64,000 nucleotides of DNA from Brevibacillus sp. DP1.3A (GCF_013284245.2 NZ_CP085876.1:6204501-6268500), one strand, 5' to 3'. Shown: positions 16,231-25,463, counted from the stretch's first letter. Notes: generated from the sequence alone by a model not told the origin. Numbers and translations are program-made.

Positions 16231-17421
16231 ATGATCACCAAGCAAACCTTTCACGTAATCGGTTTTGTATCGCTGCTCTTCGCCGTTTTTTCCGGCCACT
16301 GGTTTTTCTTTCTGTTTGGGGGCTTTTTCTTTTTTCTCCCCGCTGCACAAGATTGGTGGGTCAAGTCCATGTCCCAATGGGTGTCACTCGAATGGTCCAG
16401 TGATCAAACGCGTGTCCTGTCAGGGACACCCGTGCACGTTACAGTTCGCTTGCATAATCGTTCGTGGCTACCATTGCCTGCTACCTGGCTTCGCTTCACA
16501 CTGCCGGAGCATGTCTTTGTGGAAGGTGCAGACGAGGTGCGAATCCTCAATCATCGGACGAGCGTTCGCCTGCGGTTTGATCTGCCGATACGACAAAGTG
16601 CCACACGCACCTTGATTCTCATCCCGAACAAGCGAGGCACGGTCTGGCTCACGGATGTTCAATCCGAGACATTGCCGTTATTGGGCGAGGAGCCTACCGC
16701 TATGACATTGTCGATTTCCTTTTCCTTGCTGGTCTATCCGTTGCCTCTTGCTCTTTCTCCCGTCGTGCTCGCTGAAACGGAACCGGACGGGAATCGGCTT
16801 TCTCGTCAGCGCCAACAGGACGATGTCACTTTTCAGCGTGGCGTTCGGTCGTACATGCCAGGCGACCGTTTCAAGCACATCCATTGGAAGGCAACCGCCA
16901 AAACAGGTTCACTTGAGACGCGTCTTTTCGAGTATACAGCCCATCCGAACTGGCGAATCGTCGGGCATATCCTGCCCTCCTATGAACCAATGATGCAAAA
17001 GTACAACGATACCACCAATGAACGGACGATCTCGTGTCTTGCGGCTTTGGCTGGCCTGTGCAGGAGAAAATCAGTCGGATACGAGCTGTACCTCACCGTG
17101 AAGCAACGAGGACGTGAGCATTTTCATTTGCCTGCGGGAAGTGGCAAGGCGCACCACCTGCACGTCATGACTCAACTGGCGCAAATCCATCATTTTGTGA
17201 CAACGCCACTGACGACTGTTCTTCGCCGGTTAGAGGGGGCACCAGGGAAAGAAGCCATTCTCATTGTGACACCACGAATGGACCTATCTGTACAAGCCTC
17301 GGCGGAGCGCCTTGTTCAACGCGGTCATCAGGTTGCGGTGCTGGATGTTTCTTTTGACCCTGTCACCATCCAGCGTTTTGAGCATGCTCGCTTGAAAAAA
17401 AGGAGCGTGATGATGAGATGA
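16231..17421 (+). CDS. DUF58 domain membrane protein
   Basis: Two N-terminal hydrophobic segments (residues ~8-40) precede a beta-rich region and the DUF58 domain, marked by RGVRSYMPGDRFKHIHWKAT near residue 210. DUF58 proteins partner MoxR ATPases; the exact role is not established. Length 396 is usual. It starts four bases after the MoxR stop with no strong ribosome site, which suggests coupling, and its stop overlaps the next start (ATGA). Confidence 0.92.
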   Translation: MITKQTFHVIGFVSLLFAVFSGHWFFFLFGGFFFFLPAAQDWWVKSMSQWVSLEWSSDQTRVLSGTPVHVTVRLHNRSWLPLPATWLRFTLPEHVFVEGADEVRILNHRTSVRLRFDLPIRQSATRTLILIPNKRGTVWLTDVQSETLPLLGEEPTAMTLSISFSLLVYPLPLALSPVVLAETEPDGNRLSRQRQQDDVTFQRGVRSYMPGDRFKHIHWKATAKTGSLETRLFEYTAHPNWRIVGHILPSYEPMMQKYNDTTNERTISCLAALAGLCRRKSVGYELYLTVKQRGREHFHLPAGSGKAHHLHVMTQLAQIHHFVTTPLTTVLRRLEGAPGKEAILIVTPRMDLSVQASAERLVQRGHQVAVLDVSFDPVTIQRFEHARLKKRSVMMR

Positions 17422-18746
17422 CACTCTCCTTGATGGGCCGCTGGACGCTCGCGTTTTGGCTGGAGGCCATGCTGATGGGCGTTTTCCTGATCTTATTTGG
17501 GTATATGACAGCAGGCTTTGGTCAACTGCTCTCGTTTTGCCTAGTCGCAGCGATCCTGCTCATGGCGGGAAGCTGGCTGTACCATAGTGGTGGCGGTCGC
17601 TTTATGCTCCATCTGTTGCTGTATCCCCTTGTGTTTGTCATAGGAATGGGCAGCTTCTATCTCTACGATTCCTGGCTCATCGCGCTTATACTGGCTGCTG
17701 TTTATTTTTGGAGAGTACAAAGTGCTGCATCGGAAGGCTATCGACATGACAGTCTGCAACGCAGATTTGTTCTGGCGCTGATGGCGGGCTTGTTACAGCT
17801 CGTGATAGCAGTACTTTACACCTCTATCGTTGACCCGGGTTCCTATTCGCTCGCAGCCTCTTTTTCCATGCTCGTCCTCATTACTCTCAGCTATATTTTG
17901 ATGGCGATTGTGGCGTTCGTGCTGCGGGAAGGATCGCTTTCTACGAGGCTGCCTGCTCGCATTAGCTTGCTACTTGGCAGCCAAGTGCTTGGCACTCGTA
18001 TTCTTTTGATCGCAGGTTATTTGGCTATCGGTTCTATCGTACTTGGTCTCCTCTATTGGATCTGGAGTTGGATAAAAGGACCTGTCAGCACTGGACTGTA
18101 TACGCTCTTTGAGCCTGTGCTTATTTTCATTGTGGAATTGTTTGAACGTTTGTACGAGAGGGCGAACCAAAAACAGGCAGGCATGAAGATACTCATGGAA
18201 AGTACAGGGCAAAAAGCAGATAATCCCGCGGTACAGATACAGCTCGGAGAATCACTCTTTTCTGTTCTGCAGCCATACTTAATCATTGCCTTCATCCTCA
18301 CCTGTGTGATCCTGCTCGGCCGATACATATGGAAAAAGCGCTTCAAAGGGACGATTACGCGGGAAAAAGAAGTGGCGGCTGCACAAAACACTATGTTAAC
18401 CACTGTTCCCCCCTCTTCCAGTAAAGAAAGTGCTGAGGAAGACTCTGCTAAATGGTTCAAACAGCCCGTTGGCCCAGAGGATGATCCCACCAGGTACGCC
18501 TACTATCAATTCCTCGTCCTCATGGAGAAGCAAGGGATGCCAATCGAGTTGCATGAGACACCCCAAGAGTTTTTCAATCGCCTGCGCGAACAGTCCTTGC
18601 TAGATGCAGGCCAGCTGGATGCAGTTGCTCGCATCACCCGTTACTATCAGCAATATCGCTATCAGGAGCAGTCGCTTCCCGAAGCGGATTTGACAGCGAT
18701 GCAGCAAGCCGTGCAGACGCTCGACTCTCGTTTTTCCGAAACGTAA
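17418..18746 (+). CDS. Multi-pass membrane protein with C-terminal DUF4129-like domain
   Basis: The 442-residue protein has about seven to eight hydrophobic segments up to residue ~300 and a cytoplasmic C-terminal part. The last ~100 residues (YAYYQFLVLMEKQGMPIELHE and QEFFNRLRE) match the DUF4129 domain seen at the C-terminus of transglutaminase-like membrane proteins. In many operons of this kind the third gene is a TgpA-like transglutaminase; here I see no Cys-His-Asp transglutaminase core, so it may be a shortened partner. It ends the MoxR operon, followed by a terminator. Confidence 0.8.
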   Translation: MTLSLMGRWTLAFWLEAMLMGVFLILFGYMTAGFGQLLSFCLVAAILLMAGSWLYHSGGGRFMLHLLLYPLVFVIGMGSFYLYDSWLIALILAAVYFWRVQSAASEGYRHDSLQRRFVLALMAGLLQLVIAVLYTSIVDPGSYSLAASFSMLVLITLSYILMAIVAFVLREGSLSTRLPARISLLLGSQVLGTRILLIAGYLAIGSIVLGLLYWIWSWIKGPVSTGLYTLFEPVLIFIVELFERLYERANQKQAGMKILMESTGQKADNPAVQIQLGESLFSVLQPYLIIAFILTCVILLGRYIWKKRFKGTITREKEVAAAQNTMLTTVPPSSSKESAEEDSAKWFKQPVGPEDDPTRYAYYQFLVLMEKQGMPIELHETPQEFFNRLREQSLLDAGQLDAVARITRYYQQYRYQEQSLPEADLTAMQQAVQTLDSRFSET

Positions 18747-18755
18747 TACCGTTCC

Positions 18756-18796
18756 ACAACCACGTGCTACCCGTTAGCCGTGGTTGTTTTCTTTTT
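18756..18796 (+). terminator. Terminator of the MoxR-DUF58-DUF4129 operon
   Basis: CAACCACG (18756-18763) pairs with CGTGGTTG (18778-18785) followed by a T-rich tract. Confidence 0.88.
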
Positions 18797-18898
18797 CTCT
18801 TGACATCGAGATGCCCCTCCGGCATAATTTCTTCAATTTTGCCCACTCTCAAATTGAATTCACCAGATGGTTAATTGAACAAGAAAGGAGGATGCTCG

Positions 18899-19996
18899 GT
18901 GCAAGATTTACCTGACTGGCTGCGTAAGCATCTTCATGTCGCATACATACCCGGCTATGAGTTTTTCTTAAGTCTCCATGTGCTTGCCAAGCCGGAGCAT
19001 CACACCTCCCGCTTGCATTGGGCGGAGGAGTTGCTCACTGCTTTACCTGCCCCGCTCTTGAAAAAGCTTCACTATTTTAGTTCCATGTCCAATCAGTTTC
19101 TCGATGCCATGGACTTCCTGGCGCCTTGGGAGGAGTGTTTTGAGCATTCCGTCGAGGCCGCATTGGAGCGTGTACAGGCGATGGATGCAGGCGAGTTTGC
19201 CCAACTCATGATCGGTCCCGTCTATCATCCCAGACAACTTCACGCTTGGATGCAAGGACGTACGGACGAGATTTTTGATGAACTAAAACCGGAGCATCGG
19301 GAGCTTTTGCGCCATCCACTCTCGACCAAGCGCAGTTTTCTGGAGTTTTGCTACGACTGCCTGCCTATTTTCCAGACAGAAGAACGGCGGATTCAACCAT
19401 GGCTCGTCCGCGCCGTACATGAAGCACAAGAGCAGATCAAGCTTGATCCGATTCCATTTTTGTCGCAGGTACACCCGCGCTTGAAGGTGCACGAAGACTT
19501 CTTGCAATTTCATAAAGCAAAAACGTACACATTTGGCTATTCGGAGCTAGCTCGTATCCATTTGCGTGTCTCTACTTTTGTCTCGCCGCATTTGTTGCTC
19601 GGCATTTACGATGACCACATCTCGGTGGGCTTATCCGTTGACGTTCCCGGCACCAGATCCACCTCGGTGATTCCCGCTGACTTCATCAACAAAATGAAGG
19701 TGTTCAGTGATCCGACGCGGACGGCGATTCTCAAATCGTTATTGGCTCATCCTTACTGCACGCAGCAGTTGGCTGACCTGCACAACATCAGTGAGCCTGC
19801 CGTCAACAAGCACTTGAATCTGTTGGTAGACACAGGCTTTATCTGGAGTGAACGGCGGGGACGGTATGTATTTTACCGCGCGATTGCATCACGGCTAGAA
19901 CAACTCGCTGTCGATCTGCATGAGTTCATCGATATGCCTGTTCCCGGACTTGTCTTTCCACCTGCTTCATCACATCCCCCAGAACGGAGGAAATAA
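18899..19996 (+). CDS. ArsR-family regulator with large N-terminal domain (second copy of the architecture)
   Basis: 365 residues with a long N-terminal domain and a C-terminal winged helix (FSDPTRTAILKSLLAHPYCT, then LADLHNISEPAVNKHLNLL). The GTG at 18899 lies seven bases after AAAGGAGG, which decides the start. Overall layout matches the regulator at 13 kb, but the sequences look only distantly related. It is followed after one base by an ABC-2 exporter operon that it probably controls. Ligand is unknown. Confidence 0.83.
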   Translation: MQDLPDWLRKHLHVAYIPGYEFFLSLHVLAKPEHHTSRLHWAEELLTALPAPLLKKLHYFSSMSNQFLDAMDFLAPWEECFEHSVEAALERVQAMDAGEFAQLMIGPVYHPRQLHAWMQGRTDEIFDELKPEHRELLRHPLSTKRSFLEFCYDCLPIFQTEERRIQPWLVRAVHEAQEQIKLDPIPFLSQVHPRLKVHEDFLQFHKAKTYTFGYSELARIHLRVSTFVSPHLLLGIYDDHISVGLSVDVPGTRSTSVIPADFINKMKVFSDPTRTAILKSLLAHPYCTQQLADLHNISEPAVNKHLNLLVDTGFIWSERRGRYVFYRAIASRLEQLAVDLHEFIDMPVPGLVFPPASSHPPERRK

Positions 19997-19997
19997 C

Positions 19998-20807
19998 GTG
20001 CTTCATGTTGCCAAAGCTACCTTTATCCGCAATACCCGCGTAATGATTCGTGCCTATCCGTGGTCGTTTGTCATCGGCCACATTTTTTCCGGGGTGTATA
20101 CGGTGCTGTTCGCCTTCTTCGCCTATCACTATGTATTTGCCGGGCAGTTGGACGAGAACTTCGCACATCTCACCGGCTCGTCCGATTACTTGTCGTACGC
20201 CATCCTCGGCGGAGCTTTTTATGCGTTTGCCGTCTCGACCTTGATGAATGTCAGCCGCTCACTCATTACGGAGCTACGGGAAGGGACCTTGGAGGCGGTT
20301 TTGCTCACTCCGTCCTTGCGCAGGGGGTACTTTTTGGGGAATGTCGCCCAACAGCTCATGCGTACTTTGTTTGAATTTTCGGTGATTGTACTTGTAGGGG
20401 CGTTGTTCGGACTCACGCTCTCTCATACAAACGTATGGAGCGCCGTCCTTGTCTGGATATTGTCTACAGGGGCTTTCTTTTGCCAGGCGCTCGTATTAGG
20501 TAGTCTCATGCTTTGGTTCCGCGATACGTACATCACACAAAACACGCTGTTTGCCGTGATGGCCTTTGTCAGTGGGGTGACGTTTCCGATTCCGTACTTG
20601 CCTGAATGGCTGCAACCGCTCGGTCTCATCATGCCGCTCGCGCCTGCGCTGGATGCTTTTCGGCAATGCGTGATTCAAGGAGCGCCGCTGCATGCTGTTT
20701 CCCCACAGCTGTTTCATATGGCAGCCCTGTCCCTCATCTATCTCGTCATCGGGGTGTGGGGTATACGTCGGATGGAAAAACGCGTCATGGAATCGATTTT
20801 TGGATAA
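19998..20807 (+). CDS. ABC-2 type transporter permease
   Basis: 269-residue permease with six hydrophobic segments. The LITELREGTLEAVLLTP sequence after helix 2 is typical of ABC-2 exporters, and the late PIPYLPEWLQPLGLIMPLAPAL-type motif is also characteristic. The GTG at 19998 has GGAGG seven bases upstream and starts one base after the regulator's stop. It pairs with the ATPase and the second permease downstream. Confidence 0.88.
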   Translation: MLHVAKATFIRNTRVMIRAYPWSFVIGHIFSGVYTVLFAFFAYHYVFAGQLDENFAHLTGSSDYLSYAILGGAFYAFAVSTLMNVSRSLITELREGTLEAVLLTPSLRRGYFLGNVAQQLMRTLFEFSVIVLVGALFGLTLSHTNVWSAVLVWILSTGAFFCQALVLGSLMLWFRDTYITQNTLFAVMAFVSGVTFPIPYLPEWLQPLGLIMPLAPALDAFRQCVIQGAPLHAVSPQLFHMAALSLIYLVIGVWGIRRMEKRVMESIFG

Positions 20808-20824
20808 CGAGGAGGACAAGGATC

Positions 20825-21811
20825 ATGTTGATTGCAGAAAATGTACGGAAGGTATACCGGGTGAAGGAGAAAAAAGACTGGTTTCGCCAGCAATGGACAG
20901 AGGTCGAGGCAGTCGCTGATCTGTCTTTTCGCATGGTACCCGGCAAAATCATTGGATTGTTAGGCATTAATGGCGCAGGGAAAACAACAACGATCAAGAT
21001 GTGCTCCACACTGCTCACCCCAACCAGCGGCACGATCACGGTAGACGGGTATGACGTGGTAAAGGACGATCGGTTCGTCAAAGCCAAGGTCAACATGATC
21101 GCAGGGGGCGAGCGCATGCTGTACTGGCGGCTGACAGGGCGGGAAAACCTGCAATACTTCGGCAGTCTGTACGGTTTGCAAGGGCAGGCCTTGCGCAATC
21201 GGATCGATTCATTGCTCTTGCAGGTTGGCCTGTATGAGGCGGCCAACACCCCTGTCGAGCGTTATTCCAAAGGCATGAAGCAGCGACTGCAAATCGCCCG
21301 CGGCCTGATCAATGATCCGAGCTACCTGTTCCTTGACGAACCGACTCTCGGCTTGGACGCCCCCATCGCCCGACAGCTTCGCAAGCATGTGAGTGAGCTC
21401 GCTTCTCAGCATGGAAAAGCCATTCTGTTGACCAGCCACTACATTCATGAGGTAGAAGAGCTTTGCGACGAGGTATACATCATCGATAAAGGAAGGCTTG
21501 TAGCGCATGATACACCGGAGCACCTGACCAAATCGCTCCACCTGGATACCGCCTTGCAGGTAGTGATCCCCGCTCTTTCCGACTCGCTCGATTACGATCT
21601 GCGCCAGCTGGCTCAAGATTACGGCGGCTCGCGTGAAATCGCAGAAACAGACGAGCAGACCTGGGAAGTGACGTTACGGGGAAAAACGGATATGACGACT
21701 CCGCTGCTTTCCCTCTTGGCTGCTCACCAATCCCCTATCTTGCGTCTCTCCACGCAACAGCCATCACTGGAGGACGTCATCCTGCACATGGCAGATCGGA
21801 GGGGCGCATGA
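20825..21811 (+). CDS. ABC-2 type exporter ATP-binding protein
   Basis: 328-residue ATPase. Walker A is GINGAGKTTT, the signature YSKGMKQRLQIARGL, Walker B YLFLDEPTLGLD and the switch histidine SHYIHE. About 90 residues follow the core, as in drug and lantibiotic exporters. ATG 20825 has GAGGAGG nine bases upstream. The stop overlaps the next permease start (ATGA). Cargo is unknown. Confidence 0.94.
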   Translation: MLIAENVRKVYRVKEKKDWFRQQWTEVEAVADLSFRMVPGKIIGLLGINGAGKTTTIKMCSTLLTPTSGTITVDGYDVVKDDRFVKAKVNMIAGGERMLYWRLTGRENLQYFGSLYGLQGQALRNRIDSLLLQVGLYEAANTPVERYSKGMKQRLQIARGLINDPSYLFLDEPTLGLDAPIARQLRKHVSELASQHGKAILLTSHYIHEVEELCDEVYIIDKGRLVAHDTPEHLTKSLHLDTALQVVIPALSDSLDYDLRQLAQDYGGSREIAETDEQTWEVTLRGKTDMTTPLLSLLAAHQSPILRLSTQQPSLEDVILHMADRRGA

Positions 21812-22623
21812 AACAGCTAGGCAGCCTGCTTTTGGCCGAAATCATCAAGGAGCATCGTCATTCGTTTCACAGCAAAATGGTCTACTTCTCGCTCTTGGTC
21901 TGGCCCGTCATCAATTTCGTTACCGCGTATTATTCGTTTGCTCCGTTCCGGATGGGAGCTGATTCCCCGCTAGCCCGGTTCATCAGCTATGAGCAGTTGC
22001 CGCTGTTCCTGTTGACTGGCTATTTAGGCTATATCTTTTATTGGTGCCTGGTGCAGTCGTCATGGCAAATGAGCTTTGAACGGCAAGCAGGAACCATGGA
22101 AATGATCTTCATCAGCCCGGTCAACCGACTCGCTTTTCTGTATGGGCGTTCGCTTTCCTCGCTGATCGAGGGGGTCTGGCTGTTCTTTTGCTTTGTCCTG
22201 TTAGCCTTGTTTTTTGTCGATGGCATTCAGCTGAGCGGCTGGTGGGCTCCTCCACTCGCCTTCCTCATTTTACTGGTATCGGCCATCGTCTGGGGCGGCT
22301 TTCTCTGTGTGCTCTTTCTGTTTTCACGCGATTCGAGCTTTCTGTACACCGTGCTGGATGAGCCGATGCTGATCTTTTCCGGTGTCCGTCTGCCCCCGAT
22401 GGCCTTTCCGGTTTGGGCCAAGGTCATTTCCTTTTGCTTTCCCCTGACCTACGCGCTTCAGTTGATTCGCGAGCTGCTGATGGAGGGAGCGTCGTTGCAA
22501 ACAATGCTGCCGAGTATGGGACTTCTAGCCGCTGTTCTGCTGGTGCTCGTGACAGCGACCGTCGTGTTGTTGAAGCAAGCGGAGAAGCATATGAAAAAGA
22601 CCGGGAACATGGTGATGTATTAG
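21808..22623 (+). CDS. ABC-2 type transporter permease (second)
   Basis: 271-residue permease with about six helices. The MSFERQAGTMEMIFISPVNR segment corresponds to the ABC-2 motif seen in the first permease at LREGTLEAVLLTP. Together with the other permease it would form a heterodimeric pore. It is the last gene of the operon, and its terminator has been split by an IS element. Confidence 0.88.
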   Translation: MKQLGSLLLAEIIKEHRHSFHSKMVYFSLLVWPVINFVTAYYSFAPFRMGADSPLARFISYEQLPLFLLTGYLGYIFYWCLVQSSWQMSFERQAGTMEMIFISPVNRLAFLYGRSLSSLIEGVWLFFCFVLLALFFVDGIQLSGWWAPPLAFLILLVSAIVWGGFLCVLFLFSRDSSFLYTVLDEPMLIFSGVRLPPMAFPVWAKVISFCFPLTYALQLIRELLMEGASLQTMLPSMGLLAAVLLVLVTATVVLLKQAEKHMKKTGNMVMY

Positions 22624-22709
22624 TTAGCCAAAGAAAAGTCACATAGAAAACGCCCTCTCCTGATTTGGTCAAGACCCCATTTCGTAGACAGTAAGAAAAA
22701 CCCCGGCCG

Positions 22710-23603
22710 TTAGGCCGCTAACTGACGTCTAAATTCACTAGGCGTCAGTTTTTTTAATTTCAGTTGAAGACGTTCTTCGTTGTAAAAATGGATATATTCC
22801 TCAATTCTTCTTTGAGCATCTTGTACATCTCGTATATCATAGGGATATAGAGCTTCGGTTTTCAAATGAGAAAAGAAGCTCTCCATCGAGGAGTTGTCTA
22901 GGCAATTGCCTCGTCGTGACATGCTGATTTTGGCGCCAACCGTAGGCAGCATGTCGTGGTATGCATGAGACGTGTACTGGTGACCCTGATCGCTGTGAAC
23001 GATCACACCAGTCACGTCTTTTTGTGTTTTAAATGCTTTCTTGAAAGTCTGAAGAACAAGCGCATTGTCGTTTCGAGAGCTGATATGATAGGCAACAATT
23101 TCGCGCGTACACAAATCTTTAATTGCTGAGAGATAGATGCGTTCATCTCCGATTCGATATTGGGTAACGTCAGTTACCCATTTTTGATTTGGTCTCTGAG
23201 CAACGAAATTACGATTTAGCATGTTCTCGGCTACACGTCCATCGGAAACAATGGCTTGAAAAGTGGTGATATGGGCACGTTTCCGGCGAATAACTGCTTT
23301 AATCCCCAGATTTTGCATCAACCGTAACACTTTTTTATGGTTTACTTTACAACCATACTGGCGTACTAGTTCTGCTTGAATTCTGCGGTAGCCGTAAATT
23401 CCTTTCCTTTGCTTATAGATCATGTTGATTTTCTCTTTCAAAGCTTTGTCCTTGTTCTGTTTTCTAGTGGAGAGGTATTTATAATATCCGCTTCTCGAGA
23501 CACCTAAAGCCTTACAAATCTCAGTTACCATGAAGATTGAAGACAATGTCTCCACCATGTGATATTTCTTCCTTACACCTCCCGTACCCAGATTTCCAAA
23601 CAC
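22710..23603 (-). CDS. IS3-family transposase OrfB (DDE integrase domain)
   Basis: Catalytic part of the transposase. The N-terminal HTH_21-type region (YGYRRIQAEL) precedes the rve/integrase fold. Catalytic acids are the D in WVTDVTQY, the D in VHSDQGHQYTS and the E in SSMESFFSHLK, the DD(35)E arrangement. The C-terminus YNEERLQLKLKKLTPSEFR is standard. It is expected to be made as an OrfAB fusion by -1 frameshifting at 23603-23609; the GTG at its apparent start lies within orfA. No disruption is visible. Confidence 0.93.
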   Translation of the reverse strand: MFGNLGTGGVRKKYHMVETLSSIFMVTEICKALGVSRSGYYKYLSTRKQNKDKALKEKINMIYKQRKGIYGYRRIQAELVRQYGCKVNHKKVLRLMQNLGIKAVIRRKRAHITTFQAIVSDGRVAENMLNRNFVAQRPNQKWVTDVTQYRIGDERIYLSAIKDLCTREIVAYHISSRNDNALVLQTFKKAFKTQKDVTGVIVHSDQGHQYTSHAYHDMLPTVGAKISMSRRGNCLDNSSMESFFSHLKTEALYPYDIRDVQDAQRRIEEYIHFYNEERLQLKLKKLTPSEFRRQLAA

Positions 23604-23869
23604 TTTTTTAGGATTTCATTTTCACGCTTTAATTTTTGAACATGACGGTCCTGGTCAATATACGTCTCCCGACGTCCACGTTGATCTAGGAGTCCAAACT
23701 CTCCAAGCTGTCTATACTTTCTCATCCACTTTCTCACACGATCTTTGTCCAGAATTCCCAGATGTTCTGTAATTCGTTTATACGTCCATTTTTCCTCAAG
23801 ATGTAAACGTATGGCTTCCCTTTTCAGTGTTTCTGGATAGCTCATAAACTTTTGCCCTTTAGCTGCCAT
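23573..23869 (-). CDS. IS3-family transposase OrfA (HTH protein)
   Basis: Helix-turn-helix protein that binds the IS ends. The HTH is in LKREAIRLHLEEKWTYKRIT, and the C-terminal leucine-zipper-like KLKRENEILKKCLEIW leads into the frameshift site. I take ATG 23869; a GTG at 23881 is an alternative. It overlaps orfB by 31 bp. Confidence 0.9.
   Translation of the reverse strand: MAAKGQKFMSYPETLKREAIRLHLEEKWTYKRITEHLGILDKDRVRKWMRKYRQLGEFGLLDQRGRRETYIDQDRHVQKLKRENEILKKCLEIWVREV
23603..23609 (-). other. Programmed -1 frameshift site of the IS
   Basis: In the orfA frame the codons read CTA AAA AAG, giving the slippery heptamer A AAA AAG. A -1 slip leads directly into the orfB frame. This is the canonical IS3-family arrangement. 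Confidence 0.9.
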
Positions 23870-23974
23870 AAAAAAATGCACCCCCTAAAGTTCATCGGTA
23901 AACCACAGGGGTTTTTCCAATGTCTACTTTAAGGGGTGCACTTCAATTTGGAAAAGGCGTTTTCTTATTTCTTG

Positions 23975-24667
23975 TTACTCTACCGTCAACAGCTTCTCTA
24001 CAAATCCCCCAATTTCTCGTTCCCGATCAATAAAATGAACCTCCAAGATCCAATCGCGTGGGTGTCCGTTATGATCTGGCTCACTCATTGGCTTGTGATT
24101 GTCAGGGTGAATATAGTTGACGATATCCTCCCCCTGAATTATTTCATGCGGGAATTCGCCGATGAGATGCCCTGCGTGCGGCCCTCCGAACTCCCAGCCA
24201 TATTGTTTAGCTAGCTCGCACACGTAAGTAAACAGCTCGCTGCTCGTAATATCCGGCTTAGACAAAAAGTAAGCCTTGCCCTCGTCCCACGCTTTTTCAA
24301 TATCGTCGCGCAACTTTTGTTTTACCGGATCATTTCCAAGCACATACGTCCGCCCGAGATCGGCTTCCCAGTCCTCAAAAATGGGCCCGAAATCGAGAAA
24401 GACAATATCATCGGGTGAGACAGTCAAGTTCGGTGGATTTTCTCGGTACGGAAACAGCGTGTTTCTTCCCGCTCGCACAATTCGCTTATGCCAATATTTT
24501 TTGATCCCGAACAATTGAAAGGCCAGCTCGTAAATCTCCCTGTTGATATCTTTTTCCGTCACACCGCTGCGAATGATGCCCTTTTCTTCGATTGTGGCAA
24601 ATAAAAACTCGGCTTTGGTCTCTGCTTCGCGCAGTGCCTGATGTCTCTTCTCCAATAATGGATTCAT
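23975..24667 (-). CDS. M24-family metallopeptidase (Xaa-Pro peptidase-like)
   Basis: 230-residue protein with the pita-bread fold of M24 peptidases. All five metal ligands are visible in order: D in FLDFGPIF, D in EADLGRTY, H in GPHAGHLIG, E in WILEVHF and E in GGFVEKLL. It lacks the N-terminal creatinase-like domain, so it is of the short type. ATG 24667 is preceded by GGAGG at nine bases; an in-frame extension upstream lacks a ribosome site. It overlaps no gene and follows the HAD gene by 22 bp, probably in one transcript. Confidence 0.9.
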   Translation of the reverse strand: MNPLLEKRHQALREAETKAEFLFATIEEKGIIRSGVTEKDINREIYELAFQLFGIKKYWHKRIVRAGRNTLFPYRENPPNLTVSPDDIVFLDFGPIFEDWEADLGRTYVLGNDPVKQKLRDDIEKAWDEGKAYFLSKPDITSSELFTYVCELAKQYGWEFGGPHAGHLIGEFPHEIIQGEDIVNYIHPDNHKPMSEPDHNGHPRDWILEVHFIDREREIGGFVEKLLTVE

Positions 24668-24689
24668 TATTTGATGCCTCCTCTTCGGT

Positions 24690-25463
24690 TTACGGAAGAG
24701 CTGACTCATACATCTCGCCCAGCTCTCGCAATTTTGCGACAATAGATTGCTCCACTTGATCATCCACGGCGATTTTTTCCTTTGCCAATGCAAGCAACGA
24801 TTCGTACTCGCCAATCAATACGGAATGATGCGCTTTTTCAAACAGTGGCAAATCATTCATGTCATTTCCAAAGCAGATGAACGGCTCCCCTGCCACATCG
24901 AACCGATTCAGGGCAGCCCATTTATTCACTCCCCGATAAGTAAGGTCGAGAATGCCTTCTGCCGAATGATAATGCAGCGTGACGTCGAGCTCCTTGATTC
25001 TCGCCATCAATTCTTCATAACGGTCACACGATAAAATCAGGATTTTCAGCACGGCATTCAGTTGATCCACGTCTACTCGGCTGGCTGTCCGATTGGGATC
25101 GATATAGCTCAAAAAGGGATGGGTCGACACACAATTATGTGCGTAATTCCACGAGTCATCGATGAAATACTGCGCGCGATAATCATCGAGAATGCTGATG
25201 ATTTCATGTGCCAAACGATCCGGGATCGGCACGCAGCCCTGCAAGCTTCCATGGTGATGTGTCATCGCTCCATTCGCGCCAATGAGGAGATGGTTGGCAA
25301 ACCGCTCATCGAGGACAGGCAGCATGTCACGACACGGTCTTGCGGAGGCGAAGCCTACGGTATGTCCCGCTTGTTCGAGTGCAAGCAGGCTATCCAAAAT
25401 GTTTGTTGAGATCGGTTGACCCTTGAAGCAGATCGTCCCGTCCAGATCAAAAATAAACTTCAT
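24690..25463 (-). CDS. HAD-superfamily hydrolase, Cof type
   Basis: 257-residue phosphatase. Motif I is FIFDLDGTI with both catalytic aspartates, motif II threonine/serine lies in VGFASARPCRD, and motif IV is CFGNDMNDLPLF. A C2-type cap lies in the middle, as in Cof/YwpJ proteins acting on sugar phosphates or flavin nucleotides. The ATG at 25463 has AAAGGGTGGG upstream. It precedes the M24 peptidase gene. Confidence 0.9.
   Translation of the reverse strand: MKFIFDLDGTICFKGQPISTNILDSLLALEQAGHTVGFASARPCRDMLPVLDERFANHLLIGANGAMTHHHGSLQGCVPIPDRLAHEIISILDDYRAQYFIDDSWNYAHNCVSTHPFLSYIDPNRTASRVDVDQLNAVLKILILSCDRYEELMARIKELDVTLHYHSAEGILDLTYRGVNKWAALNRFDVAGEPFICFGNDMNDLPLFEKAHHSVLIGEYESLLALAKEKIAVDDQVEQSIVAKLRELGEMYESALP

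Larger units (their letters stand above)
22666..23945 (-). mobile_element. IS3-family insertion sequence, IS150-like, 1280 bp
   Basis: Ends are TGGTCAAGACCCC at the left and, read inward from the right, TGAAGTGCACCCC. The imperfect terminal inverted repeats span 22666-22704 and 23908-23945 and share GTAGACA and AAAAACCCC blocks. ATT (22663-22665 and 23946-23948) is a 3-bp target duplication. It carries overlapping orfA and orfB with a -1 slippery site. Both frames are intact, so it may be active. Confidence 0.93.
22645..23965. terminator. Bidirectional terminator split by an IS element
   Basis: AGAAAACGCC (22645-22654) and GGCGTTTTCT (23956-23965) are perfect ten-base complements. Removing the IS and one copy of the 3-bp target duplication rejoins them as a 10-bp stem with an 18-base loop between the ABC operon and the M24 peptidase gene, two convergent units. 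The insertion lies in the former loop. Confidence 0.8.

Noticed and set aside
20606..20824. In-frame extension of the ABC ATPase into the upstream permease
   Set aside because: The ATPase fold begins at MLIAENVRKVY, directly after a GAGGAGG ribosome site.
22666..23945. The IS as a pseudogene because transposase is in two frames
   Set aside because: The A AAA AAG slippery site in the overlap is the normal IS3-family frameshift signal.
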